Origin: Anarhynchus alexandrinus
Lineage: Eukaryota; Chordata; Aves; Charadriiformes; Charadriidae
Assembly (NCBI GenBank): GCA_008711295.1
Contig: VUYV01000740.1
Span: 20,726 to 84,725, forward strand
Direction of reading: 5' to 3'
DNA: 64,000 nt
Position numbers and translations under genes: made by a program. This document shows, one piece after another, positions 1 through 10,800 of this stretch. The notes beneath the pieces are model-generated. The model worked only from the letters and a program-made list of their open reading frames with translations. It had not been told where the DNA came from and ran no database searches. Each line of letters begins with the position of its first letter. Position 1 is the first letter of the stretch.

Positions 1-3000
1 GGGGGGGGAGGAGGGAAGAGAGCTGAAGTGGAGGTTCACAGTACAAAAATAATGCCTTTTATTTTGAAAAAAATAATCGGCGCTGAGATCTGGCAACACG
101 TGGGTTTCCCAAAGCCTTTTGCAAAGACCGTGGCGGCGATAACAGCCCGTCGCCGCTCGGGCCAGCCAAGCCACCCGTCTCCCAGCCGCACGGTCGGGTG
201 CTCCCTATCTGCCTCAGCCATCTCCGCCAGCTCACCCCGAACTGCACCCGCCAACCCCAAGACCTCTGCAATCCCCCGGCACCTCGCAAGCAGCTCCTGG
301 AGAAGCCAAATACCAGCTACCGCCTGCCCTTCACCCACGCCTGCCCCGGTCCAGCACACGGGGGCTGAGCAAGGCATGGCCCCCCCGCCGTGACCAGTTT
401 TTGAGGCTGAACCACACCATCCTCCCTCCCAAAGTGAAACGACAGAGACCCGAATGCAGCTGTCCTGCGTTGGAGTGGAAAACTGGAGTCTCAGAAGTGT
501 TTGTAAACCCCCCGAAAAATGAGAATAAAACATTTGCTTTAGGTTATAGCACTTTGTTTCTATAATTTCGATGTTTTGTTTTAATTTTTGCTATAAAAAC
601 TGGTCAAGAAACCGAGCTGTTATTAGCTTACATTTCAAAATGAAAAGTTACTTTGAACCAGAAGAATTGGAAATGTGTTGGTTTAGCAATTTTGAGACCC
701 ACTCCTCCTCCCGTTCCAAAGTGATTTCAGTTAAAAATACATACATCTCCAAACTAAACTTCCCATAAACATGTGTTTTTGAGAGATTAATTCTCTTTCC
801 ACTGATAAAACCATTTAAATGGGATCCAGAGATCGGTTATTTCAGGCTCTTGCTCATATCACAATGAGCCTGAACCAAGCGGAGCCCAGACCTGCCACGG
901 AGGAGCACTTTTCTTCTCCATTAGAAAGGAATTCACTGTCCAGACTCCGTCTTTTCTGGGCCTTGTCTAAGCATCATTATCTGGGTTCAATTGAAGTGTA
1001 ATTGGCAACATGTTTTTCTAGGATTACACTTCATTATGAACAGAGCGGGGGCCCCGAAACCCACTTCTCCTGTAATCGGATCCGTTTTCCAGCCTGTGCT
1101 CCTGGAGAGTCATTTATAATCGCCCCCAGCGAGCCCTGGGGGACTGCGAGGGCCATCTCAACCACCCCAGGATTAGCTGTGCCCGAAGCAGAGACGGTGC
1201 TGAGTCCCCTCGCAGGTCGGTTCAATGGACACCGCAGGGACGGATTAAACAGGCTCGGCTGCGTGCGAGGGAAGTCAGGTTTCAGCGAGCATCGCCCACG
1301 GTTTATGGGAGAGAGCGGGCAGACCCACCCCGCTGCAGACAAGGGGTGACACCGGGGAAGGGGACATGGGGTCTAAGTGCAGAAATGGGGTTTCTGCCAA
1401 CTGCTCGTCTCCCACCCAGCAGCCGTGCAAGCTATTGCCATGCTATGCTTTCTCACGGTGGCAAAGTCTGTCCCCAAGTGCAGAGCCACAAACGGTGGGT
1501 GACCAACCTCTGCCCAGAGCCGATCTGCTCTTCCCCAAAGAGCTACGGGCTTTGCTGCAGCCAAGCCAGGGAATTATTAGAGGAAATCTCTCTCCAAGCC
1601 CTGAATTATCGACCCTGGCCCAGTGTTCAGGGCTGTTTCCCCTCCAGCACGGTCTCTGGGAACTCAGCAAGCATTGCTGCAGTGTCCGTCCCCGTCCCCA
1701 GGACCCCTGTGACACCCTCTGGGACTCCGGCGGCTGGCGAGAGCCGTCTCCCACTACGGCTGGCTGTGCCTCTACGTGGTGGGAGCTGTTTCCAGAGGAT
1801 GGGTGTCACGAGGACGGGGCTAAGCCATCCATCACACCCAGCACTAATTGGCTACCCTGCTTCGGAGGCCAAGGAATAAGTGAGCTGCAAAGATTGATGT
1901 CCCTTCTCTGCAACAGGAAAAACTCTCCGGGCCAGGGCTGAGGGTGGATCCCTGCCAGGGACTCGGGATTGCCCAGGTCTGCCGGTGCCAGCCCGCTCCT
2001 GGGGGTGAAGGGCTCCGGCCCGAGGTTCCCTGGGGGGGATGTGATGGCCAGCCCAGCCACCAAATCCCCCCCTCCCTTGCTGGGACCACAGCCGTTCCCT
2101 CCCCTCCCTCCTGCTCAGCTCTGGGAAATGTCCCCGGAGAGCGGCCAGCTGTGAAAAGCTGCAGCAGCTGGAATGTGGGAGGGAGGGACACGCTGCTGGA
2201 AAAGCCAGAGGCAGCGAAGAGCAGGACGTATCTGTTACCTCCCCGTGAACTGACACCTCTGATTTAACCCCGTGCATGCCTGGAATGCCCTGTCCGCACG
2301 TCTTCAGTCAACATCACCTCCTAACCTCAGGTCCCACCACTGGCTGCCAGATCCACAGCTGTAATTTCAAAAGCAGAGGCCTCGCAGGGATGCTGGACGG
2401 CATTCCTGGCTGCAGCGCTGCGGATGGGCTGTCTTGTTCTGCGGCTAAGCAGAGGGATTCATCGCAGACGGGAGAATCACGCAGGGCTTTCGGGAGGTGA
2501 TTTGGGATGAAAGCGCGTAGGTACGAATACGATATCACCTCCGTGTTTTGTCAGATCTGGAGCGGGGCCAGGAGAGGATTGTTTGCCGTGGCTCCGCTCC
2601 AAGCCAGAGGCACTACAATTGTTAACTCCCCCCCACTTCCCCGGCCCACGCAATTCAGAGCCGGCCCAGCCGACTGCTAGGGGCAGTCCAGGGGAGGGAA
2701 AAACAACATTTTCCCACAAACCCGTGGCCTCACCCTTCCCCAGGCAGGGACAGGGCAGATCCTGTATCTGCTCGGGGCCCGACTGAAACTCGGCGCTACC
2801 CTCGCCGCCCTGGCACGGCTGCCTGTGTCCTCACGCCTATTGCCCCGCGGCGGGTCTGCGCCCGGCCCTGCCGCCGCGGCCAGGAATGCGGCTGGGCTTG
2901 GGCAGCCGCGCAAACCCCGTGGGATGGAGCCCTGTGAGGCTGCACCTGCCCAGCCCGCGGCCGGGACACCTCGGAGGTGCTGCTGTCTCTGCGAGAGCTT

Positions 3001-5689
3001 CTGCCCCGTACGATGGTGCTTGTCCCCCCCGAGCCCGTGTCCAGGGCAAGGCTGGGACCCGCAGCTGTGAGTGCCAGGCGTAAGGTGGCTCTGTCGCTGC
3101 GTTCTCCAGGTCAGCGGGGCTGGAGGACAGCCAGGGACAAGATCGCCTTCCTGCTCCGGAATCGGCAGTGCATCCCGAGGGTTAGCGTCAGACGACGCCA
3201 GCGTTTTAGTCCTGACTGCCCTTGATATGCCTCAGTTTCCCCACCCATAACGATGCTAATGTACTCGGCACTCACTCTACAGAGAAGCAGCGATGAGTGG
3301 TAATTAATATTGCACCAGCCCTGCTGACAGCCGGGGTTACTGGCTCGTCCGGGAGCCCAAACCGGGGTCAGGGCTCACCTGTGGCTACCCAGAGAGGGCC
3401 CAGAAACTTACTGTTGGTGGACACAGATCTGCTCCTCTCTCGTGTTTGGGACCTGGCGAGGGCAATGCAGATGAGGTGGGCTGCTGTGGTAGAGGATGGT
3501 CTGCGTGAACGCTGCAGCCCTCCACGCTGCGGTGGGCTCCTCGGCTGTCACGGGCAGGCTGAGCCGAGCCCGGAGGTGCCAGCCCCGCTGCTGTCTCTGG
3601 GCGCTGGAAGGACATGGATGCCCCGAAGGCTGCACCCGTGCTAAACCAACAAGAGGAGCTGGGATGGGAAAACCCATGGCTGGTGAAGCGAGGCCCTGGC
3701 CTTCCCCCGGGGCCAGTCCCCAGGGCTCGGGGAACACAATGCCTTTGTTTGCGACTTGGCCTGCACAAGGAGCCCTTCCCTCGCTCAGCCCCAAAACACC
3801 AACCCTTCAAAAGGCCTGTCCTCCCCCTCCCCTTCCCCCAGCGATGCTAATGTGCCAGGCCGCTTCTCATGAACCCTGGGAGAGATCAGGCTGGTAGACA
3901 GTTTCACCACTTGTTAAATGTGTGTTTAGCGATCTTGTGAGTAGACAAGAACAAATACAAACAAGCCGGGCTGGAGAGCCCCTGCCCCTCCGCCCTGCCT
4001 GGAACGCACCAGCCCCAAAGCCTTTCTTCTCTAACCACTTCAAACTTTCATTTCTTCTGAAGCCACAACAAGGCACACTTTGTAAAGCAAATGAGTAAAC
4101 AGCAACTTTCAGCTTAAAAGGAAAACAAGGGGGAGGGACTGTTTTTAATTACTGGATTTTAAAAAGGGCTTTATTCGGTTAATTGCTTTCTGTTGTAAAA
4201 TGTTCTTCTGCGCGCAGCCCTGGTTCTAGCTGCATTGCTGCTGGCCAGATGGCATTGCGGAGGTAATGACAGCATGTGCCTTCACTGCTTGGGTACACAA
4301 GTGCCTTTAACATTCGCAGACATCCCCCCGAGCCCTCCCAGCCTCATGGAAATGACACCAGGCACCAAGTTTTGCTCAGACATGACCAGTGGTTTGGCAT
4401 GTCCAACTCACGTCACTTCCAAAGGACCGGAGGAAGAGCAATCGGCACGCACAGAAAAGCCTCTGCAGCATTTCAAGTCGAGTTCCCAAAAGGGCTAATT
4501 GCTGTTGATTGTCTTGGCTGCAGCGTGTTACCTTCCTCGTCTGGGGTAATAACCGATGTTCGTGCGAGGTGCTGCGCTCAGCTCGGTCCTGCCCGACGGG
4601 GCGCCTGTCTTCTCGAACAGGGGAGAGTGACAGTGCTGCGAAGTCTGGCACGGCAGCCGGCGTGCGTGTAGGCATGTGAACATCGTACGTGTGCATGTGG
4701 CGTGGTGCAGCAACGCGAAACGGGTTCCAACTGTATCCCTGATGATCACAACCAGCTTGGAAGATACCCCGAGTCCCTGCGGAGACAGAAGGATTAAAAA
4801 TAGAGAGCCAGCTAAGAGGTGCACAAAGGGACCTTTAGCAGAAACGCCACCAGCGCAGAGCTGTGAAGTTGCCGCTGTGCTGGAGACAGATGGCACAGGG
4901 AAGGGACAGGGAAAGGAGGCAGCGGGAGACTCTTCTCCAATTGGATCGGCCTCAGGAGGGAAAGAGTGAGGAAAGCAAATGGAGCGGGAATGGCCTCAGG
5001 CTCCCGGTGCGTGGAGCTGCCAGGGAGCCCCTGAAAGCCCAGTGGCTCCTCACGGCAGCCCGGGCGCTGCAGGGGTTTCCACGAGGCGCTGGTGGAGCGG
5101 GTGCCTCATGGGTGGCTCAGAGTCAGCACAGGGGAAGATGGAGACAGGCTTGTGAACAGACATGGAGCTCAGAGGAGCGGGCGCTCTCTCCTCCTTTGCC
5201 AGCCTAGAAAATACCATGAAGGAGTGCACACATCTGTGGGGAAATAGGGACAAGGAGGCTCCCGGTCCTCCTTCAGTAGGGATAGGGGGATCATCCCCTG
5301 CCCCTCCACACACCGGCCGGCGTCTGCTGGCTCGGTCAAGACAAGCTTCAAGCACAGAGGAGGGGAAGTGCACGGCCAAAGGGCTTCCAAAGCCGCCAGC
5401 CCTCAGCCACAGAGGCCCCGGGGTCAGGGATCGCGCAGAGTTCAGGGCAGAGGCTGAACCTGCAGCAATCGGGCTGGCCTGGGGGGAAGCCACTGTGCTG
5501 CAGTTCCTTCCAGCACTGCGAGCTCGTGGCTTTCCCTCCTGGCGTGGCTTCTCCCCGCTTAGCGTGTCCCCCCCCCAACCCACGCTGCTGCTTTCCATGC
5601 GGCTGCTTTGAACGGGCAATCTCCTTTCCGAAAACGAACGCGGGAGAGAACATTGACGGCAGCGCGGGACAGGAGGGGAAGCATCCAGC
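1..5689. other. Intergenic stretch, no recognisable gene
   Basis: I see no conserved coding exon on either strand. The open frames are short, differ in all six frames and have the proline/arginine-rich look of translated GC-rich non-coding DNA. Positions 541-1060 are AT-rich and hold a 10-base inverted repeat (listed separately). Two possible polyadenylation signals lie near the left edge: AATAAA on the plus strand at 524-529, and TTTATT at 58-63, which reads AATAAA on the minus strand. These could be the ends of transcripts from genes outside or within this stretch. In human the neighbour on this side of NT5C1A is HEYL, but its bHLH and Orange domains are not visible here. Confidence 0.5.
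993..1032. repeat. Perfect 10-base inverted repeat, 20-base loop
   Basis: GAAGTGTAAT at 993-1002 is matched by its reverse complement ATTACACTTC at 1023-1032. The surrounding 500 bases are unusually AT-rich for this window. It may be a paired transcription-factor site or a hairpin; nothing ties it to a gene. Confidence 0.5.
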
Positions 5690-7320
5690 CTTACCTAGAG
5701 GCTCTTTGGTGCAGCGCCGGCAGCCGGGCCGCGCGGGGAGCCGGCCGTGCCCGCGGCAGCAGGCAGCTTTCCTGCCGAGGAGAGCTTTTCCTGCGCCCGC
5801 CGCGGCGGGTGGGTCTGTTCCTGCCAGCAGCCAGCAGCTGGTGATGAATGCTCACTTTCTCTAATTGAATAGCAGGAAGTTAAATCTTGTTTCTTTGCCT
5901 TTCAGGCTGTCAGCTGGAACAATCGCCCACCTGTGGCACCACCCCGGGGATATAAATAAGGAACAAAACACAATGCTGCCAGAGGAACGGACCGCCGTTC
6001 CCAGAAGATCTCCCCGATACTCTATGCCATATTGTGTGCCCGCACAAGAGAGAGGTATCTGTGCTGCGGCGGGCATGCCGGCAGCCCTGCGCGTTTCCAG
6101 GCAGCCGTGCAGGCAGGGTGCTGTGGGAACGGGTTGCAGGGCGATGGGAGCGAACACGCAGGGGACATGCCCAGAGCAACCATGACACACAGGGGGGTGC
6201 ATGCTGCCGCTACGAAGAGCAGCAAGCGCGCGTGCACGGGCTCGTGCGAGCGTGCACAGCTATGCCAGCACTCTTGGGTGACACATACCACCGCAAGATT
6301 AAGTGCCAGGCGCTTTGCAGCAGCTGGGGTGGCCGGTGCTCCCGTCCGGCACGCCGGGTCCGTCCCGCGGCTGCCCTGCGTCTCCAGCACCCTGCGCGGG
6401 CAGGCGCAGAGGCGAGCGTGCGCTGGTGGCCGCCCCGCGCGCGCTCGCTTGCCTGCTCGCTTTCCCGTTTCGCCAAGCGCTCTGCCAGACAGGCTGCAAA
6501 GCCGAGAGCTCCTTCCCGGAGCTGCGCCGTCCCTCCCCGCCACCCGACGTGCTTCCCCGCCACCTCCAAGCATTCGCATCATCAGTTCACAGCCGAGCCC
6601 AGCGCTCCCGCCGGGATGCTCCCAAGGCAGCGGCCGTCACAGCTGGACTGAGTCTGACAGTTCACGCACAGCTGGAAGGAGCCCAGCTGAGGACAAGGAC
6701 GGAGGAAGTCCGCTGCGAGCGGTGTGGACCCTCCGTGCGCGGCGGGGAGGAGCGGGGGGGAAAACAGGGTTGGGAGGGCAGTGGGAGACACCGACACACA
6801 TGCACACGCACACACACACAGAGGCCAACATTGTTGCCGCAAGAGGAAATTATTAATTTGCTGGGAATAAAGTCGGCAGCGAGTCAAAAACCCATCCTCC
6901 CGAAGCGCCGGAGAAAAGCCTCCCGCCCTCCCCCTCGCGCCCTCCCCGCGAGCGGCCCTGTCGCCTTTGTACTGAGAGACGGGCCCGACACAAGGGCGTC
7001 TGTCTGGGCACCACGTCCCCATGCCGGGATGAAACGCGGCCCGGGCTTCGCCCAGACGCCGAGAGCCCCCGCTCCCCCCGCGGGACTCGGGGCGCCCTGA
7101 CCCGGCCCTCCCGCCTCCCCAGCCCCGTGGCAGGGGGGACGCGGCCACGGCCCCCTCCCCGACAGCCCTTTGTCAGTCGCTGCGGTAACAGCCACGGCGC
7201 AAATGCCGCTTCCCTGTTTGTTTTCCCCTTTGCCTCCATGGCGGGGGCGGCCGTGGCCTCCCTCCCTCCGGCTCCCCAAGCGGGAGCTGGGGCATTCAGG
7301 GCTCAGCAGCCTGAATGAAG
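5690..7320. promoter_or_regulatory. CpG island with no gene attached
   Basis: This stretch is dense in CpG, including CGCGCGCGCTCG around 6438 and many CCG/GCG runs from 6300 to 7250. CpG islands of this size in vertebrates usually mark promoters. Just to the right, TTTATA at 7602-7607 reads TATAAA on the minus strand, and TTCCCAC at 7512-7518 reads GTGGGAA, an RBPJ-type core. No coding exon could be attached on either strand, so the transcript it serves is unknown. A non-coding RNA, or the 5' end of a gene whose coding exons lie outside the window, would both fit. Confidence 0.45.
6793..6820 (+). repeat. Interrupted CA microsatellite
   Basis: An imperfect run of CA dinucleotides (ACACACATGCACACG, then CACACA repeats) lies inside the orphan CpG island. 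Confidence 0.85.
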
Positions 7321-7694
7321 CCAGATCCCCGGACACATTCCTGTGGGTCTTTTTTTTTTTCTTCCCTTTTTCTCTTTATTCCTCTCCCCCCTCCCCTTCT
7401 CCCTCGCTTGGCACAAGCTAAAGGATTCAAAAGGAAGCCAGGCTTGGCAGACACAGGGGGAGGAGGGAGTGGGGAGATGAAAGAAGGCCTCTCTCCAGCT
7501 TTCTCTTCCAGTTCCCACACTCAGCCCGGCGCGGAGAGCTCCTAATGATTCCCAGCCGCACCTGGAGGAGGCCGCCCGGCCGCCGAGGAAGCGGGGGCCT
7601 GTTTATACAGCCAGCAGAAAAGGCCCCCAGCGCTCCAACCATGCCGTACCGGGTGGCCCCATGGCCACCTAGCCTGGTCACCCCCGGGTGACAA

Positions 7695-7850
7695 GGTGCC
7701 TGAGGTGGCCACCTTGTCTCAGCGCCTGAGATGGCAGCCTTGCCATGGTGCCTGAGATGGCCACCCTGCTGTGGCACCCGAGACGGTGGCCCCACCTCGG
7801 TGCCACAGTGCCCAAGATGGCGGCCCCACCTCAGTGCCACACTGACACTT
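7695..7850. repeat. Degenerate minisatellite, unit about 27-34 bases
   Basis: About five diverged copies of a unit built around GTGCCTGAGATGGCCACC can be aligned by eye. The copies carry GAGATGGC, GAGATGGCC, GAGACGGTGG and AAGATGGCGGC. The last, at 7814-7824, is a perfect YY1-type core. A related AAGATGGCTGC occurs a little further right, at about 7987. There is no coding potential. Confidence 0.6.
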
Positions 7851-10800
7851 ACAGACATAGTGCCCCATGCTGGAGCTGGCACTGAGGAAAACCTCTCCAT
7901 TCCCAGCTCGGTGTGCTTCAAGCAGCTGTCCTTCCCCATGGAGGACATACCCCATGAGGTGGTGGGTTGGGGACCACCTGTGGGCTAAGATGGCTGCGCT
8001 GAGGCAGAGATGCCCACTCACACACTCCCCAAACACACACCTGAAGGGGAAGGAGCAACAAGCGGCACTGCAGACGGCGGCAATGCCACTTGGAGCACGT
8101 TGGCCCATGAAAGACGCCAGCGAGGGGGACGCCTGCCGCCATCGCAGCCCTTCACGCCCTCTCGTGGCACCCGCTCGGCACCACAACCATCCCCGTCCCC
8201 ATCCCTGTCCCCACGGCTGTGGTGGCAGAAACGGGCCCGCCATTCCCCGGGGTAAGCTCATCCCCACCAGGATGGGTGTGAATTTCCAGCACTCGCCACC
8301 ATTTCCACCCGTGCATGAATTCCCGACAGATGCAGCCCAAACTCAAGCGCCGCACGGGGCCGGCAGAGCCAGGTTTCCCTCATGGGGCCATAGGAGCAAA
8401 TTTCCCCTTATTTCTCCTCCCTCTCCCATAATTCCCCAGATAAAGACTCCTTGCACCAGGCTTTGCCGCCTCTGGGCAGTGCTTTGAAAGGCGGTGGTCT
8501 GGATGTTGTGACTGGAAGCGGTCCCCATTCCAGGGGGACACAGCATCAACTCCGCTGCCTGTGGATGCCAACATGCCCAGCCCTGGACGGGTTTGCTTTA
8601 TCTCGAGGGGGAAACCACTGCTCGCTGCTGATGGCCACGGTGACAAGGACACAGCCGCAGCACGAGTGTGGGCTGGTTCCAGCTGCGTGGGTACCACTGG
8701 CCGGCGGGACGTGAGCTCCCACTGAGTAAAGCTTAAAAATTCAGAGCCGGTCCCGGGCTCCGCATCCCCTTTTTGCCACAGAGAGAAGGGATAACTGTGC
8801 AATTTGCCCTAAGAGAAAACAAGCAAAAGTCCCATTCTGCACGCAGGACTGCTGGATGCTATGCCTGTGGGTTTTATCTGTATTTTTTTTAAAAAAACGC
8901 TAATGGCCATCTCCTCTCAAGTCATTCAATCAGAAAATTTGGCAGCGGTCATGCCAAGCTCTCAGCAGCGCGGCACTGGCCGTCGCTCCCTGGCGGGTGC
9001 AGCCATACTTGCCTGGCATCTGCAGCCCCGGGGCTGTGGAGACCCCCTCCTCTCCTCCTTGGTGGGATTATGTGCGCAGTCCTATCCGGCACAGCGCTGC
9101 CAGCAAAGCTTTGAAGTGCAGCCCTGGTAACGAAGCTTTCGCTGCAGGAATGGGAAAAAGCCAGGACAGAGAGATCTCCACCTCCATCACTCCCTGGCTT
9201 GGGCAGAACTGGGAAAAACGAAGCAGTTTTTTAAAAGGCGAATCTCCAGGCGGGGAACGGGGCATATTTGCTCTGCAGTTACAAGCTTCTTGCCTTCTCG
9301 CATTTTGCTCCTGCCCAGTAACCAAAGGGTTATTTCCACCAGTGTGGGCAATGCGCAGAGCTATCCCCACACCTATCTTAAGGACCAACGTCAAGCTGTG
9401 GAAACCGATGTCTCCCAGACAGAGCTGGACAAGCCCCAGTTCTGGGAGGGGGGGAGGAAGATGCAGGGTGGAAGGTGGGTCTATTTACCCCACTCACTCT
9501 TCCTGGCAAGGGGCCAGGCCTTAAACAGAAACCGTCTGGTGCATCTTCCAAGGAGCTGGCCCAGCGTGGAGCTGCCTCTTGGCAGAGGGAGACGCCGGCT
9601 TCCTCCGTCAGCGGGGCGATGAGCAGCTTCACACACGCTCCGTTGAGTCACTGCTTCGTTGGTGGCCTCCCCAGCGCGGGATGGCTGAGCCCAACTGCCC
9701 CGGGTGCGCACAGGGGAACCATTTTAGGCTCCGGTGACAGAGGCATCAGCGAACACTGCTATAAATAGCGGTGTCAAAGGAACGAGATGGTCAGGCTGTC
9801 CAAATCCTGGCACGGTCCCGCGAGCGCTGATAGCGAGTGCCCTTTGCTTGTTCTCTTGCCGCCAGGTCCTCTTATCTATTCTTCCAACTCCGGGTGTTTC
9901 TGTCACCCTGTCACCAGGTCTCCTGCCCTGACATTTTAGCCTCCTGGGATGGCTGCAGGTCCCTGCTCGCATTTGTTGGCTCCTATTCTGCGCTCCAGAA
10001 AGGACGTAAAATGAAATGCGCTGCAGGGACAAGGTGGAGTCCACACCAGTGCAGCCTGTGACCCTTCATGACCAACACCACAGGTTTGTCAGGACAGCCC
10101 TGGCTTTGCATGGCTCCTACACACTGGGACCTGCTGCTGGGCATGCAGGAATCACCACAGAGATACAGGGTTTCCCTGCACTTAAGAGTACTCCTGCATT
10201 TCTGCTTTTCTTCTGCAAGGAGCTGGAGTCATCCTCCAGACCTGACGTCACTTCTGGATCATTCTGATCTCTGTTACGGTGATGAGGAAACTGAGGCAGG
10301 GACGTGTCATGACTTACCGTATGTACACGAGGATGAGAAGAGCAGAGTCCACACTCTGCCCAACCCCCCTGCCATGCAGCTGGTCATCAGGGGCATCACA
10401 CCCTCACGAGAAGCCCCACAAGTTCTTGGAGTTAAATCCTGGATTCATCATGAAAAGCCGTTCTTGCTATTCAAAGGCCCTGATTACCTTGTGAACATCT
10501 GCGCTGACAATAGCTGAGTGGCAGCATAATTCTCCATCAGCTCTGCCTCCGCTTTCTCCTCCTCCATGTTCTTTATTTTAAAGCACACTCATTGCAAAGC
10601 CCTTCGATGTCTGATGAAGGGAAAAGCTCAGAAAACAGGCAACAGAAAGAAAAAAACTCTGGCTTGCAGCAAACCAACAAGACACCACAGACCCAACTGC
10701 ACAAACCTCCCCATCCCTCCCTGCATGGCCTCGGCCCATGATTCTCCATATCCCATCAGCTCCTTGGCCCCAGTGCTAACGCTGGTCCCCAGGAGCGAGG

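Noticed and set aside
6032..7148. Overlapping open frames of 180-275 codons across the CpG island
   Set aside because: They occur in several frames on both strands at once, which is the mark of stop-poor CpG-island sequence rather than coding.
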